DNA from: Cololabis saira
Lineage: Eukaryota; Chordata; Actinopteri; Beloniformes; Belonidae
Direction of reading: 5' to 3'
NCBI RefSeq assembly: GCF_033807715.1
Contig: NC_084591.1
Location: 48,837,415-48,901,414 of the forward strand
DNA: 64,000 nt
The notes below the pieces were generated by a model, which was not told where the DNA came from, ran no database searches, and saw only the letters and a list, made by a program, of their open reading frames with translations. This document shows, piece by piece, positions 21,601-33,899 of this stretch. Both the position numbers and the translations under genes were made by a program. Within the stretch, counting starts at the first letter, position 1. Each line of letters opens with the position of its first letter.

Positions 21601-23318
21601 TAGAAATCACTCAAGTCTGTCCAATTTAAGCAAGTTAAGAGATAAAATGTAATTTTGTAGCCGACTGTCTACTGACAAAATGCTTTCATTTGTCAGAGTG
21701 CTGACACCCAGGCTAGACAAAGACCAAATAGTTCTTGGATAATTAACATGGAGTGAGACTTTGGGAGCTGCAATCTAAGCTGCCACTGTTGTCTAGAGTT
21801 CAGTCAGTTTCTCATTCATTCATCTCCAACAGACTTCATGCTGGATTCTTAAGCCTCCTCACTCGTGAACATTTTCCCTTGAACAAGAAAGCTGTCAATG
21901 GATTTTAAGAGGTTTTGTTTTTTGTGCATATGATAGAGAGAGAAAGCTAAATAGTGACAGAGAGACAAATAGAGCAGTTGTATATCTCCATCCAGCTGGT
22001 AAACTGCCTTCAAAAACACAGCAAGAGGGTTGTGTTCTACTAAGTGGCAGTTGATCACTGGGTGAGTTTGTGTGTGTGTATGAGGGGAAAACATGGGTGA
22101 TGGTTTAACTGATCCTCCTTGATACACACAGCTGTCTCACTTTTGTCTCATCTTCAGCGTTATCTTCGTTCTTCTTCATCATCCCCCTTCCTCGTCTCCA
22201 CTTCAGTGGTTCGCTCTTAAGAGTTGGTGTGCTCTTTGCTGTCCTTCTCCAATCTCCCCCCTCAGTGTGTGTCCACCGCTACCATGGACACAGCACAAAT
22301 ACGTCACACACAAACACACAAGCACATCTTCTCAGCCTCCCCTTCTCTCACCGCCTCCTTCTTCCCTCCTCATTCCTACCCCTTTCCACTTTTTCTGTTT
22401 TTCTTCATCAATCCCTCACCATCTCCTCTTTGCCTCCTGGACAGTGCTTACTTATGAAAGCTGCATTCAAAGCACAGGAGGGGATCGGGTCGGATAGATA
22501 AGAAGGAAGTATATGTGAGCGAAAACAAGTCAGAATCTTTGTTTGAGTGTCTGAGTGTCTGTGTGTGAGTTGTCACCTAAGTATTTGATTGGTGCATTTT
22601 TGTTCTTGCCTGGAGCGATTTAGAGTGGACACAGAATCCAAAGCAGTCTGACCTTCTGTCTGCATCGAAACAAATGAATTACCCAATCATAAGGACGCCA
22701 CAGCCTTGACATATAGAGGGCTGACAATGTTTACATGTGCAGCAGTATTATGACCAATAGCCTTATTCTAAATGTGACGATTATCCAGTTGTGGTGTTGA
22801 TGAGTTGCATATAGGATACTCATATTTCCTTTTTTTTTTGTAGTTGCACCATTTACCAATCCCCCCCCCCCCCCTACTATAAAACCTACACCGAGATACT
22901 GGGGCTCATGAACAACTTTAACCCTCTGTCAGAGTCTACTGGTGGTTGCTGGGGTTACTGTTGGGATTTCTGTGCAGCAGCATGGGCACAGTTTGCATTT
23001 TTGCATGACCCGTGTTATTATAAGTTGTCCAAATTCTCCTGCTCGCACGCCTGTATTTCCTGTAAAAAAGAGTACACGATGAAGGCCAACTGACAGAGCT
23101 GAGATTTGCAAGCGGCCAATGAAGTTGCGTGATCCATCTGTGCCTAATCCGTAGACATTTATGGCGCAGATTTCTAATACATCACAATGGTTTTCTGTAG
23201 TAGACGTTGCAAATGCCTTTTTGAGTGTGAGTGTTTTGGTTTGCTTTTAATTTTAAAGGTGAACCTTGGACATTCACTTGCAGTGTCAAGGTTACTGTGA
23301 GTCACCTACCATTTATAA
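21601..23318. other. Unassigned stretch
   Basis: No gene is recognised. A poly-C run is at 22861-22874. Short frames near 22224-22501 have skewed pyrimidine content and no known domain. Confidence 0.5.
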
Positions 23319-23546
23319 CAGTGTTTCCCAAACCTGGTCCTCGGACCCCTGTTTTGCACGTTTTAGATGCTACCCTGCCTCAAGCACACTGGATTCTTAT
23401 TACCTGTCCTCATTAGCTTATCATCAAGGTCTGTATAACTCTGTTGATGACACACCTACTTGTATCATGGTGTGCTGAAACAGGTTAGCATCTAAAACAT
23501 ACAGGACAGGGGGGCTCAAGGATAAGAATTGGTCTAAATAACACTG
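23319..23546. mobile_element. hAT-type MITE (degenerate)
   Basis: The ends are cagtgtttcccaaacctggt and a diverged complement ending aacactg. The interior includes gttttagatgctaccctgc and the inverse gttagcatctaaaac. It is related to the better-preserved copy at 31586-31809. No target duplication is visible. Confidence 0.5.
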
Positions 23547-23639
23547 CTTTGAAAAAAAAAGTCTTGACACTCTGACCCCTGATACTGCACTCCTGAAATA
23601 CATAGATGATGTGTGGTTGGCTGTCCTACATGTGAGCAG

Positions 23640-23842
23640 TGTCAGGCTGACATAATAAAACGTATAGTTATAAACCTGCTGATGTTACTATTGTTTTAAA
23701 TCTACAGTAAAAAATATTGCCAGAATCAAAGGAATAGTGTCTAAACCAGATTTAGAAAGACTAATCCATGCGTTTGTCTCAAGCAGGTTAGACTACTGCA
23801 ATGGCCAGCTCACTGGGCTGTTGGAACACGATGTTAGACAGC
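23640..23842 (+). pseudogene. L2/CR1-type LINE RT fragment
   Basis: One frame gives NIARIKGIVSK, then LIHAFVSSRLDYCNGQLTGL, the region just after the RT palm in L2-type ORF2. It is cut at 23843 by a repeat starting gggcctcatgta, much as the Rex1 copy is cut at 8237. Confidence 0.65.
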
Positions 23843-24385
23843 TGGGGCCTCATGTATAAAGAGTGTTTCACAAAAAAAATGTGCGTATGCCACTTTCTAC
23901 GCTCACAGTCGTATGTTGAACGTGATTTGAACGTGTAAAGTTGAGTTGAGTTCACTGGCGAGGCAGTGAAATCCAGAATATGAGGAAACGTGATGTCAAC
24001 AAAAAGTTCAGGACCACACGAGAACACACAAGAACACGACAGTCCCCACATCACCAAATAAGTTACACAGGAGTGGAACTGTAAAAGTCTCACAATTGAC
24101 CACATGGTCTGAACATACAAATAAAGGTAGTATCACAACGATGTAACCCGCAAATCCCAATGACAGCCTTGGCTCTGAGGAACCTGCTGATGGGAGGATC
24201 AGGATGGAGACAGTCTTCAGGGACCACACCGATCTGGTGGTCCAGGAGGAAGACTGGACCATCAACTAATTTAGGTCACCAAGAGGATCCTTCTGGATCT
24301 CTGCTCTGAACTGGACCCAGCAACGCTCTGTTTCGGACCAACATGATGCTCTCAGCGGGAGCTGCTGACAGGTCAGACAACTCTG
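23843..24385 (+). repeat. Interspersed repeat module (copy 3)
   Basis: It starts gggcctcatgtataaag and follows the module at 8237-8760, with the phrases agactggaccatcaac and aagaggatccttctggat. It gives way to L2 sequence at about 24386. Confidence 0.6.
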
Positions 24386-25480
24386 AGTCTCAGTCGTCAA
24401 TAAAGCTAAATCATCCAGGTGTATGATAGATCCCATTCCGATTCGACTACTCAAAAGTGTTTTTTTTTTCTCTTATTGGTACGACAATACTGGACCAGAT
24501 CAACTTATCCCTAAACTTAGGATATGTAACACTTGACTTCTCTTGACCCTCTCTTAGCTAATTATACACCAATTTCCAACCTTCCATTTGTTTCTAAAAT
24601 TGTGGAAAAGGTAGTTGCAAGGCAGTTATGTGACCGTTTGTATAAAAATGATCTGTTTGAAGGTTTTCCGTCAGGATTCAGAATGCATCATAGCACAGAG
24701 ACAGCACTGGTTCGAGTCACGAATGACCTTCTTATGGCCTCAGATAAGGGATTAGTGTCCATAAGGTTTCTACTGGACCTCAGGTAAGGGATTAGTGTCC
24801 ATACTGGTTCTACTGGACCTCAGATAAGGGATTAGTGTCCATAAGGTTTCTACTGGACCTCAGATAAGGGATTAGTGTCCATACTGGTTCTACTGGACCT
24901 CAGTGCTGCTTTTGACACTGTAGATCATGGCATTTTACTGCACAGGTTAGAGCATGTTGTTGGGATTAAAGGTTCAGCTCTACGTTGGTTCAAATCATAT
25001 CTATCTGACAGGTTCCAGTTTGTTCATGTACACAAGGTTTCTTCAGTACAGATGAGGGTCTGCTATGGTGTTCCGCAGGGTTCAGTGCTAGGGCCAATCA
25101 CAGCATAAATATTAATTGCTATGCTGATGATACGCAGCTATATTTGTCAATGAAGCCAAATAAAACTCAACCAATTTTTTACTTCTAAATTCTGATAAAA
25201 CAGAGGTTATTATTTTTGGTCCCAAGCATTTTAGGAAGGGCTTAGATGATGTTGCGATGGCTTCCAGTGCAACTGTGCGAAACCTTTGTGTCATTTTCAG
25301 GATTTTCAGGAAACGATAGTATTTTTCGTTTAAACCGTATATTAATCAGGTTTGTAAAATAGGGTTTTTCCATCTCTGTAATGTCGCAAAGACTAGGAAC
25401 AGAGTGATGCGGAAAAACGAATTCACGAGTTTGTATCTTCTAGACTAGATTACTGTAATGTATTAATAATACATTGGATG
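24386..25480 (+). pseudogene. L2 LINE ORF2 fragment with an internal tandem array
   Basis: This is the RT region of the same L2 type as at 60034-62202, with deletions and frameshifts. Recognisable parts are [38 protein letters not shown] and [12 protein letters not shown] 40-bp unit is present four times at 24741-24900; since 40 is not a multiple of three, each unit shifts the frame. The YADD box survives near 25119-25132 out of frame. The fragment breaks off at an LTR at 25483. Confidence 0.85.
24741..24900 (+). repeat. Four tandem 40-bp units inside an L2 ORF
   Basis: Units begin at 24741, 24781, 24821 and 24861, each ending tctactggacct. They alternate between ataaggtttc and atactggttc forms (A-B-A-B), which suggests duplication of an 80-bp pair after an initial 40-bp duplication. 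Confidence 0.95.
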
Positions 25481-25482
25481 TC

Positions 25483-25798
25483 TGTAGCCAACTCATGCTA
25501 CCGGGTTCAGCCGACAGGAATGAGGATACGAGGTTTAGCGGAGAAATGGTTGACTTTATTCGTCACAAAACATGTACATACACGAACACACACAACAGCC
25601 ATCGTGTCCGGGTCTCAAACAGCTCTGTGTCATCACACTCTACAGACCCCCCCAGGACAATCAGCCCACTCCTTAAGAGCACAGGCAGGGAGGAGAGATT
25701 GATTGGACACACCTGTGCCCAATCAGCTGATCCAAGCCCGCGCCACCTGTGCGCTGCTACCTCCCCGCAGACCACGCCCAATCATCCACCCTGCCACA
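25483..25798 (-). mobile_element. LTR of the small LTR family (copy C)
   Basis: On the plus strand it runs from tgtagccaactcatgc to ccaccctgccaca, the same terminal layout as the LTRs at 57953-58192 and 55329-55579 read in reverse. It is 316 bp long and more diverged. The adjoining 25799-25898 matches the internal sequence just before the 3' LTR in the other two copies, so this is a 3' LTR plus a little internal sequence of a minus-strand element. Confidence 0.65.
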
Positions 25799-25902
25799 TA
25801 CCCCAATCGCCCGACTCAGACCGGGGACCATCCGGGCTAGCCAACAACCCCCCCCCTCATCCCCCTCCTCGTAGCGGGAGAGGAAGTCGGAAGTCAGGAC
25901 CA

Positions 25903-26092
25903 TAATTGGTGCAAATTAGCCCCGCCCCTTCTTCTGATTGGTCGATATTTGATAGTTCCTATTTTCTGCCTTTTTTTTGAATGGTTTGACATAATAAGTC
26001 ATGGGTGGTGTCATCGGACTTAGTTTTGAGTCTTTGACCTTTATTGGTGAAAATTGCACGCACGAGGGCCCGTTCATCGCTGCAGCTTTCAT
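25903..26092 (+). repeat. GGGCCC-ended repeat, terminal fragment
   Basis: It covers the last tandem unit and the end (cgagggcccgttcatcgctg) of the family described at 16178-17840. It abuts the LTR copy C remnant. Confidence 0.75.
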
Positions 26093-27424
26093 TTAGTTTG
26101 TTTTTGCTGACAGTGTTATAGGATATACAAGAAAGAAAGGAATAGTTTGTTTTATATCTTTTTATTTGATCATTTGACTGTAATGAAGTGTTCAAAATTA
26201 GAGAATTAATGCTGTTTTCCAATGAGGGTATTAAATATCCTATAAAATATTACTTTTATGTCCGGTCCCATCCCTGATTGACCTGGCCACATATATATAT
26301 GTAAAAACTGAGTCTACTTTCAAGTTGGATCAGAATAGATCCTGATATTAGTCCTCTAAGAATGGTTTTGCTTTGAAAATAGATTTTGAATCAAATGATG
26401 ACCTTATGAATATGAACACAAAGGTATGTATGTATGTAAGATTCACAGCCCTACCTGGAAGCCTGACTTACTTTCTACTGTTGCTCCTCATTTAGTGTCT
26501 TTATTGGTTGCCATAACACTTACTTTGAAGTTATATAATGCTGATGGTAGATGTTTCTATTGTCAGACCTGCAAGATCTTCTGCTTTTCATTGTCCCTAC
26601 GGAATCAACTAATGATCTTGCGGGAAAAGAAGAACTGAGCAGAAAGGTTAATAGAGTGATGACACACATTAACCTTTCAGAAATGTCCGGAAGGTTACAT
26701 CAGGCAACAAAGAGAGAGAGGAACACAAGAGTCCCGTTTCACCTCACCACTTCATTACTTGGCAAGTGTTGCAGACAGAATATATGTATATATATATATA
26801 TATATATATTTATTTTTTTTTAAATATTCTTTTATGTCAGCCATGCAACAGCAACACTGCATCGCCAGAGTCAAACAATCTATAGACATTGGAAATCCAC
26901 ACTCAAATGTAACATAAAAACTCACACACCCTTGCATTACACATGAACATTTCGGCCAGACCAGCTGGCCTCCTATTTTGAGTTCATATTTAACCATTTC
27001 ATGACTTGTTGAACTAAAGACAGTTTGGACATGTTCTTTACAAACAGCTGAGGGGGGGCTGATGGGGATTTGTGCAAAAGGCAACCATATAGAAATGAAG
27101 GCAAGTGGACGCCTCTTGTCTCTTGAGATTAAAAACTTCTTTTGTGCCATTGTGATTATGAATAAACATTATTAACAAACTGTGCTCTTTAAAAAAAAAG
27201 AGGATTTTGTGGGTTTTATTCAAAGTGTTCAGACAGGACGGCGGTAGAGAGAGAGTGGGGATGACATGCGGCCTGCAGTGGGGCTATAACCTCAGTCCAT
27301 GTGCTGCTTGCTCGAACCACTGTGCCACCCAGCAGCCCCATAAACAGTGCTCTTGATTGCATTGGTATTTTTGTGATCAAGTGTAAAAAGTAGTAAACAC
27401 AACATTTCTTTACTACTCTGTAAG
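26093..27424. other. Unassigned stretch
   Basis: No gene is recognised. A short (TA)n run lies at 26785-26810. Confidence 0.5.
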
Positions 27425-27608
27425 TAGGGATGAGAATTGATAAGATTTTTCCAATTCCGAACTACGTAACGCAACGTGCGTGGTAACGTCATTCGCCCCC
27501 ACTGGAATTGATAAGGGAATCGTTTGCAAAAAAAGGCAAACGATTCCAAGGAATTAAAATACTGGCAACCGGTTCTCAATAAGAACCGGTTCTCGATTCC
27601 CATCCCTA
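27425..27608. mobile_element. hAT-type MITE, TSD TCTGTAAG
   Basis: The 184-bp element starts tagggatgagaatt and ends attcccatcccta, an inverted pair. TCTGTAAG flanks both sides exactly (27417-27424 and 27609-27616). An 8-bp duplication is the mark of hAT transposition. An internal palindrome (ggaatcgtttgc / gcaaacgattcc) and aaccggttct repeats are present. Confidence 0.88.
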
Positions 27609-27768
27609 TCTGTAAGCCTTAACATTTTTGATTTTGTTTGATGTACTGCCACAATGGTATTAAACAAGCATCCTTTCAGAATCAGAATCAGAAAAGGGTT
27701 TATTGCCAAGTTTTCACATGAGGAATTTGTTATGGTGATTGGTGCAACACAATACAATTATAAAAGCA

Positions 27769-29450
27769 ATTAAAGCTGCAAGCAGCGATGAACGGGCCCT
27801 CGCACTCACGGGCACGGCCCCCCATAAGCATATCAGAAATGACACCACCCACGACTTCCTATGTCAAACCATTGAAAAGTTAAAGCAGAAAAAAGGGACA
27901 ACAAATCAGAAGAAGGGGCGGGGCTAATTCAGGCCAATGAAAGTCAAGGACTCCATACAGAATCTGATGACACCACCCACGACTCTCTATGTCAAACCAT
28001 TCCAAAGTTATAGCAGAAAATCGGGACAACCAATCAGAAGAAGCTGCGGGGCTAATTAAGGCCAACGAAGCTTAAGAACTCATTACAGAGTCCCATGACA
28101 CCACCCACGACTTCCTATGTCAAACCATTAAAAAGTTATAGCAGAAAAAAGGGACAACCAATCAGAAGAAGGGGCGGGGCTAATTCAGGCCAATGAAGGT
28201 CAAGGACTCCATAAAGAATCTGATAACACCACCCACGACTTCCTATGTCAAACCATTAAAAAGTTATAGCAGAAAAAAGGGACAACCAATCAGAAGAAGG
28301 GGCGGGGCTAATTCAGGCCAATGAAGGTCAAGGACTCCATAAAGAATCTGATAACACCACCCACGACTTCCTATGTCAAACCATTCAAAAGTTATGGCAG
28401 AGAAAAGTATTCTAGGGGGCGCTGTTGAGCCGTTAGGCCACGCCCATTAATGCAAACCCTGAAATATCAAATTTATCGCCAAGCCTGGCTTGCATGCAAA
28501 ATTTGGTGACTTTTGGAGAACTATCAAATATGGACCAATCAGATGAAGGGGACACGGGCTTTTTCGCGTCTAGCGTCGCCACGGTAACACTTTTGAAGGA
28601 GAAAAGTAATGCGTGTAGTCGCAGGATGGAGACGCACATTTTGATGTATAACACATCTGGGTTCACGATACGGTTCGGGCTGAATTGATTCTCGAAGGAA
28701 TGGCATATATTGCTCAAAAAATTACGCAATTAATTCAGAATGTTCAAAATGGCCGACTTCCTGTTCGGTTTCGGCCATGGCGCCAAGAGACTTTTCTTTA
28801 AGTAGCCACATGATTCAGATGTGTACCGATTTTCGTTCATGTACGTCAAACCGTATTGTGGGGCTTGAGGCGCAAAGTTTTTTCTGTCTGAACCAATCAG
28901 ATGAAGGGTGGGCGCGCTTTTTGGCATCTAGCGTTGTCACGGTAACGCTTTTGAAAGAGAAAAGTAATGCGTGGTGTCGGAGGATGAAGACACACATTTT
29001 GATGTATAACACACCTGGGTGCACGTTACGGTTCGGGCTGAATTAACTGCCGAAGGAATGGCATAAATTGCGGCAAAATTACACAATTAATTCAAAATGG
29101 CCGACTTCCTGTTCGGTTTCGGGCATGGCGCCAAGAGACTTTTCTTTAAGTTGGGCCATGATACAGGTGTGTACCGATTTTCATGCATGTACGTCAAACC
29201 GTATCGTGGGGCTTGAGGCACAAAGTTTTCAAGGGGGCGCTGTTGAGCCATTTTGCCACGCCCATGAATGCAAACCATTAAATATCAAATTTTTCGCCAG
29301 GCCTGGCTTGCATGCAAAATTTGGTGACTTTTTGGGCACGTTTAGGGGGGCAAAAAGGCCTTCCTTTTGTCAGAACAATAAGAAGAAGAAGAAGAAGAAG
29401 AATTCCTGCAAATACAATAGGGGCTTCGCACTGCAAGTGCTCGGGCCCTA
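27769..29450 (-). repeat. GGGCCC-ended repeat, copy 2
   Basis: This inverted copy of the family at 16178-17840 runs from attaaagctgcaagcagcga to gtgctcgggccctaa. It has five tandem units of 128 bp (marked by gtcaaacc at about 27863, 27991, 28119, 28247 and 28375). The remaining part has repeated blocks around ggcgccaagagacttttctt. Near the right end, a hairpin gcactgcaagtgc lies a few bases before CTAA, reminiscent of a Helitron 3' end, though no matching 5' end is seen. Confidence 0.75.
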
Positions 29451-29798
29451 ATAATATTTCAGCATGCCACATACATTTAAGCAAATTTTAAATATTTCCA
29501 AAGCCACTCTTAGGCATGTACTGCTTTCTAGTCATCGGTTGGAAACAGAAAGTGTTGGTACTTTTCTTCAATAGTTTACAATCTGACCATTCTTTTGTTC
29601 TTCGTGTTTTTGAGAAAAAAAGCATTTGAGCTCCAGCTGCAGGTTCTGCTATTGGTATATATCAGTGTTATCAAACATATTATCATCCACCCCTATTCAG
29701 TTTAAATCATGTTCTTATGAGAATAAATGTTTCTATAACAACTTTATTTCAACATATGGTCACTTTGTTTACTGTCCATTTTTACATGAATGGCAAAC
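29451..29798. other. Unassigned stretch
   Basis: I see no gene or mobile-element hallmark here. Confidence 0.45.
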
Positions 29799-29807
29799 AT
29801 TACATGT

Positions 29808-30091
29808 AACATGTGCTGTTGCCGTCCCTGACCCACCAGTCTGGCCCTGGCAGGAGGGTCCCCCCTGATGAGCCTGGTCCTGCTCAAGGTTTCTTCCCTC
29901 CTAAAGGGGAGTTTTTCCTTGCCACTGTTTGGCTTAAGGTTTTTCTCCCACTAGGGGAGTTTTTACCTGCCATTGTTTATGTAATAACTGCTCGGGGGTC
30001 ATGTTCTGGGTATGGGTCTCTGTAAAGCGTCTAGAGACAACTCTGTTGTATTAGACGCTATATAAATAAAATTGAATTGAATTGAATTGAA
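29808..30091 (+). mobile_element. L2 3' UTR fragment, TSD ATTACATGT
   Basis: The last 284 bp of the L2 3' UTR end in attgaattgaattgaattg. ATTACATGT flanks both sides exactly (29799-29807 and 30092-30100), so this is a clean, severely 5'-truncated insertion. Confidence 0.92.
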
Positions 30092-30100
30092 ATTACATGT

Positions 30101-31577
30101 GCAACTGTGAAAAAAAAAAGTTTGAAAGGCTGAAAGCTGCTTCTTGTCTCTACAAAATATTACATGTACATAAATGTTAAGACATAAATGATAACAGACC
30201 TTACAAGTGTGACTCTTGTTCTATTTCTGTGAGATTTATCATGTAACATTGTGAGTTTTCCTGTTTTTATGTGCCATAAAGACACTCCTAAAAATGAAGT
30301 GTTTACAAAGTGTTTCAGGCGCTCTCATTTCTTGGTGTTCGCCTACTTCTTTCTCCCTTCTCCCTCCTCCTTGTTCTCATTTCCCTCCACATCCTGTCAA
30401 TCATCTGCCAGAAATTATGCAGATTTCTTAAAAAAAAAAAAAAATTTCCATCCCTCCTTTCTCCCATCCACATAAAAAAAGAATGACCTGAACTTAATTG
30501 CCCAGTCCTTGGTGTCCTTGTTTTTATCTACTTAAAGTGGAAAGCCGCTAGAGAGGAAGTGCCCAGGATTTGTTCCTTCCCTGAGTGCCAGTCTGTTTTA
30601 TGATAGAAAAGTGCCTGCATTTAGTAAGAACTTATTAGTGACACACATCGGGTTATTCTGCAGTTAACATAATAAACAGTAGAGTAGATCACTCAGCATC
30701 CCATAATGTATGAGACACATTTCACAGAGAAATGCCCTTTCTATGAATGTGAAAGTGAATTTCTATATATTTTTGCTTCAAAAGGAGAGAGAAATACACC
30801 AGCCACCTGATCTCACAACACGCTGTACTGCTGTGTCTTGCAGTACCCAACAATGTGTGTGTTTGCTTCTCCATCACTGGTCTTTGACAGCAGGGTGTCA
30901 GAATTCTCTGACAGCTGCCCCATACTGCCTGCATGACTAATAAATGCACACGCATACAGGCACACCCACACAAGTGCACACATTCATGCTTCCAGCACCT
31001 CAGAGAACATTACACTAACTTGCATTTCTTTTCAACAGACTGGTCCCAAACATAAGAAGTCCAATAGATATGACACTATGCAATGAAACTGATGCCGCGC
31101 TATTATGGGTGTGCTCATCTTAGCTAACTATTTTTCTGTTACTCCCACCAAATCTGGTAATGTTACACATCATATCAGACATTAAGAGTCTAATACCAGT
31201 GTTTCTAATTTTATTGAAATCAACAAAAATGATCTTCATCTTTAATTATGATCACAGTGCCACATTTAGCAAAGGAACCACCCGTTTTTACGAAGCCAGC
31301 GTTGAGTAAATTTGAGATTCAATTTTGATTTGGTCGCTGAGTCAATATGTTAAATGGTATGTCCTACTGTAGACATCTGATAGAAGGTCCAGAGATATTT
31401 CACTGATGTTTGGCTGAAGGGGTTGGGAGGAAAGCTAACTTTGATTGACATGTGGTGGGTTTGTTATCGTAGACTTGCTGAGCAACATGGCTGCACTCCG
31501 TACAAACACAAAGGGGCTTCAAAACTGGTGTTCAGAAATCAATAGGTCACCGAATTCTTTGTCCGTTATTTTATACA
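30101..31577. other. Unassigned stretch
   Basis: No gene, TIR element or coding homology is recognised. Confidence 0.5.
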
Positions 31578-31585
31578 GTCTATGG

Positions 31586-31809
31586 CAGGAGTGGGGTTTC
31601 CTGGTCCTCAGGGGCCAGTGTCCTGCATGTTTTAGATGTTTCCCTGCTTTAACACACCTGATTCTAATTAATCCTCATCATCACCTTGTTATCAAGGTCT
31701 GCACAATTCTGTTAACGACACAGTCACTTGTATCATGGTGCAATGAAGCAAGGAAACATCTAAAACCTGTAGAACACCGGCCCTCGAGGACCAGGAATGC
31801 CCACCCCTG
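31586..31809. mobile_element. hAT-type MITE, TSD GTCTATGG
   Basis: The 224-bp element begins caggagtggggtttcctggt and ends aatgcccacccctg. Long imperfect inverted arms include gttttagatgtttccctgc and gcaaggaaacatctaaaac. GTCTATGG flanks it exactly at 31578-31585 and 31810-31817, the 8-bp duplication of hAT elements. It is non-coding. Confidence 0.9.
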
Positions 31810-31817
31810 GTCTATGG

Positions 31818-32596
31818 TATGTATCAGATCAGGATTTTGACAGATTTCTCTTGCAACACTCCAAGTACAAGTACAAGAGAATTTTACACGCGAGTGAAAG
31901 GTGAGTGCAACAATTCCGTTTTGAAAATAACAAAAAGTTGCATGCGAGCAGTGGTTTTTTTGTGTGTAAGAGCTTTGAGAGTGCCGTGCAACTATTGAAT
32001 GTGAAAATACTGATTAAGGGTGTTTTCAAGCTGGCGCTAGGGCAGCTTGAAGAGACTGTGCTTGAATGTGGTTCACTTGGGTCAGTATTAAGCCCAACCA
32101 TCTAACTTATGGGTGGCCCATGTGAAACTAAGATAATTTACACTTCCTCGACTTGTTGCTAAAACTTGGCTCGAAAAGCCAGTCAGTTTCTACTGATTCC
32201 CATGTTAAAATGTCCAACTTTAGAGCAGATGTAGACATATTTAGGCCTGGTTCAAGAAATCACCCATGACAGGCTGGGTGAATTTTTTTGTACCATATTA
32301 GGATAATTTACATGAAGCAATACTTTTATTTTTAACATCATTGATTGACAGTGGGCTCAGCAAGCCGCTAACACTTCTTCATACATAATCATAATGCTAC
32401 CGTGTTTAGCGAAGCAACCAGCTATTTGTAAAAACCTCGCGTTCGCTAAATGCAGTGGGGATTTTTTATTTCCGCATCTAGAACATGTTAAATGATCAAA
32501 TCTGATGTAAAAATCTCCAGCAACTCTGCAGGTATTTCACCAAGTATCTGCTGATGGAGCTGGTAGCCCCGAACTATCTTTTTTTGACATACAGGT
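31818..32596. other. Unassigned stretch
   Basis: I see no gene or known element here. Confidence 0.45.
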
Positions 32597-32784
32597 CACG
32601 TCGAGCAACTTTTTTTTTTTTTTTTTGTACTTACTCCTCTTCCGTGGCTCTCTCGCGGTAAAAACTTCTTCTTATAATTACCCGCGGCCCATTCTGACAC
32701 CATGTGTTGTCTGTCTCAATATATATGTATATAGCAGACGAGGCGTGTAGCTGGTCTCATCAAGACGTTTATCTTGCTGTCATG
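32597..32784 (-). repeat. Copy of an inverted-duplication segment, outside the left arm
   Basis: It repeats 34550-34730 in direct orientation (cacgtcgagcaact to cttgctgtcatg) with a longer T-run. Read on the minus strand, it contains acaacacatggtgtcagaat, which looks like an LTR end followed by a primer-binding-like site. It stops where the left arm of the palindrome starts; the bases ATG (32782-32784) are common to both. Confidence 0.75.
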
Positions 32785-32999
32785 ACAAGACAAGATATAC
32801 TGAGGGGATAACGAGACATGACGAGACACAGGTGCAGACACAATCAGGGCAGATGGGACACAGGCGGGGCAAGACAGAGCTGAAACTAAAACTGGGAGGA
32901 AGTGTCAAACCCTGACACAAATAAAGCAAACAGCATGGGTTTCAGCGCATTAGTAAACTAAATTAGTGAAACCAAGTATTATTTAATAGTAATTGCATT

Positions 33000-33380
33000 C
33001 TCACATCTCTAGCCGGCATCTCTCATCCTCCCGCACAAGCTCCAGCTCCTTCCCCCCCAGCGAGGTGACATTCCATGTCCCCACTGAGAGGGTTTTGTTC
33101 CAGGGATTGGGTCGTCGAGGCACCCTGCCACGAATGCTCCTCATTCCATCAGCCTGTCATGGTCCTTCCTGCAGGTGGTGAGCCTACAGGAAGACGGGCC
33201 CACGTCTGAGCCAGACTGGGTCCCATAATCAAAGACCCGGCCACCAGGCGCTTGCCTTCGAGCCCTAACCCCAGGCCTGGCTCCAGGGAGGGGCCCCAGT
33301 GACGCCAAAATCTTTTTAAAAAGGGTATCTGTTGGATTGTTTTCTGTTTCTGGTCGGTCATGCTCAGACCCTGTCGTCAC
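33000..33380 (-). pseudogene. Rex3 LINE 5' end fragment (left arm)
   Basis: Read on the minus strand it has a Rex3-type 5' UTR followed by the start of the endonuclease (GTWNVTSLRGKELEL). The twin is at 45831-46211. The coding part is cut after about 45 codons. Confidence 0.65.
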
Positions 33381-33449
33381 GTTAGTTTTTGTGAGAAAAG
33401 TATTCCTCTTTTCATTTTATTTGCACTTTGAGGGTTAAATCTGGTAAAA

Positions 33450-33890
33450 GAATGCCTCAAAGAGGAACCGATGGGAAGGTGAAAGCACATGAGGATTTTG
33501 TATCGCTCACTCAAGTTAAGTAGTTACTGAGCCAGCAGAAGGAGATGCAACCCAGACCCAGAAGATGCAGTAGATTCAATAACAAGACAATTTCAAAGAC
33601 TTTGTTAAAATCATCATGGACTCCACAAACGCCAGACTGGACGAGCTGTCACGGGAAGACAAGGACATTAAAACCAGCCTGCAGTTCACCCAGAAAGATG
33701 TGGACAATGTCAAAGCAGAAAGAGTTAAACAGGGCGAAACTCTTTGTAGTACTCAGCTGAGAAATGGGCTGAGATTGAATAAAAGGTGAAGATGGTTTTG
33801 ACTGATAAGTTAAAGTTACATCAGGCGATTGAGCTAGAGAGGACCCACCGCACTGGGAAACCCGGAGGAGACAGTATGCCAATTTCCCCA
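33450..33890 (+). pseudogene. LINE ORF1-like coiled-coil fragment (left arm)
   Basis: In one frame the bases encode MDSTNARLDELSREDKDI and TSLQFTQKDVDNVKAERV, the heptad-rich type of segment found in L1/Tx1-like ORF1 proteins. Stops and shifts follow. The twin on the other arm is at 45320-45760 on the minus strand. Confidence 0.5.
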
Positions 33891-33899
33891 ACATTAAAT

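Noticed and set aside
22224..22501. Possible small secreted or proline-rich protein
   Set aside because: Three frames are open because the strand is pyrimidine-rich; no splice or domain evidence.
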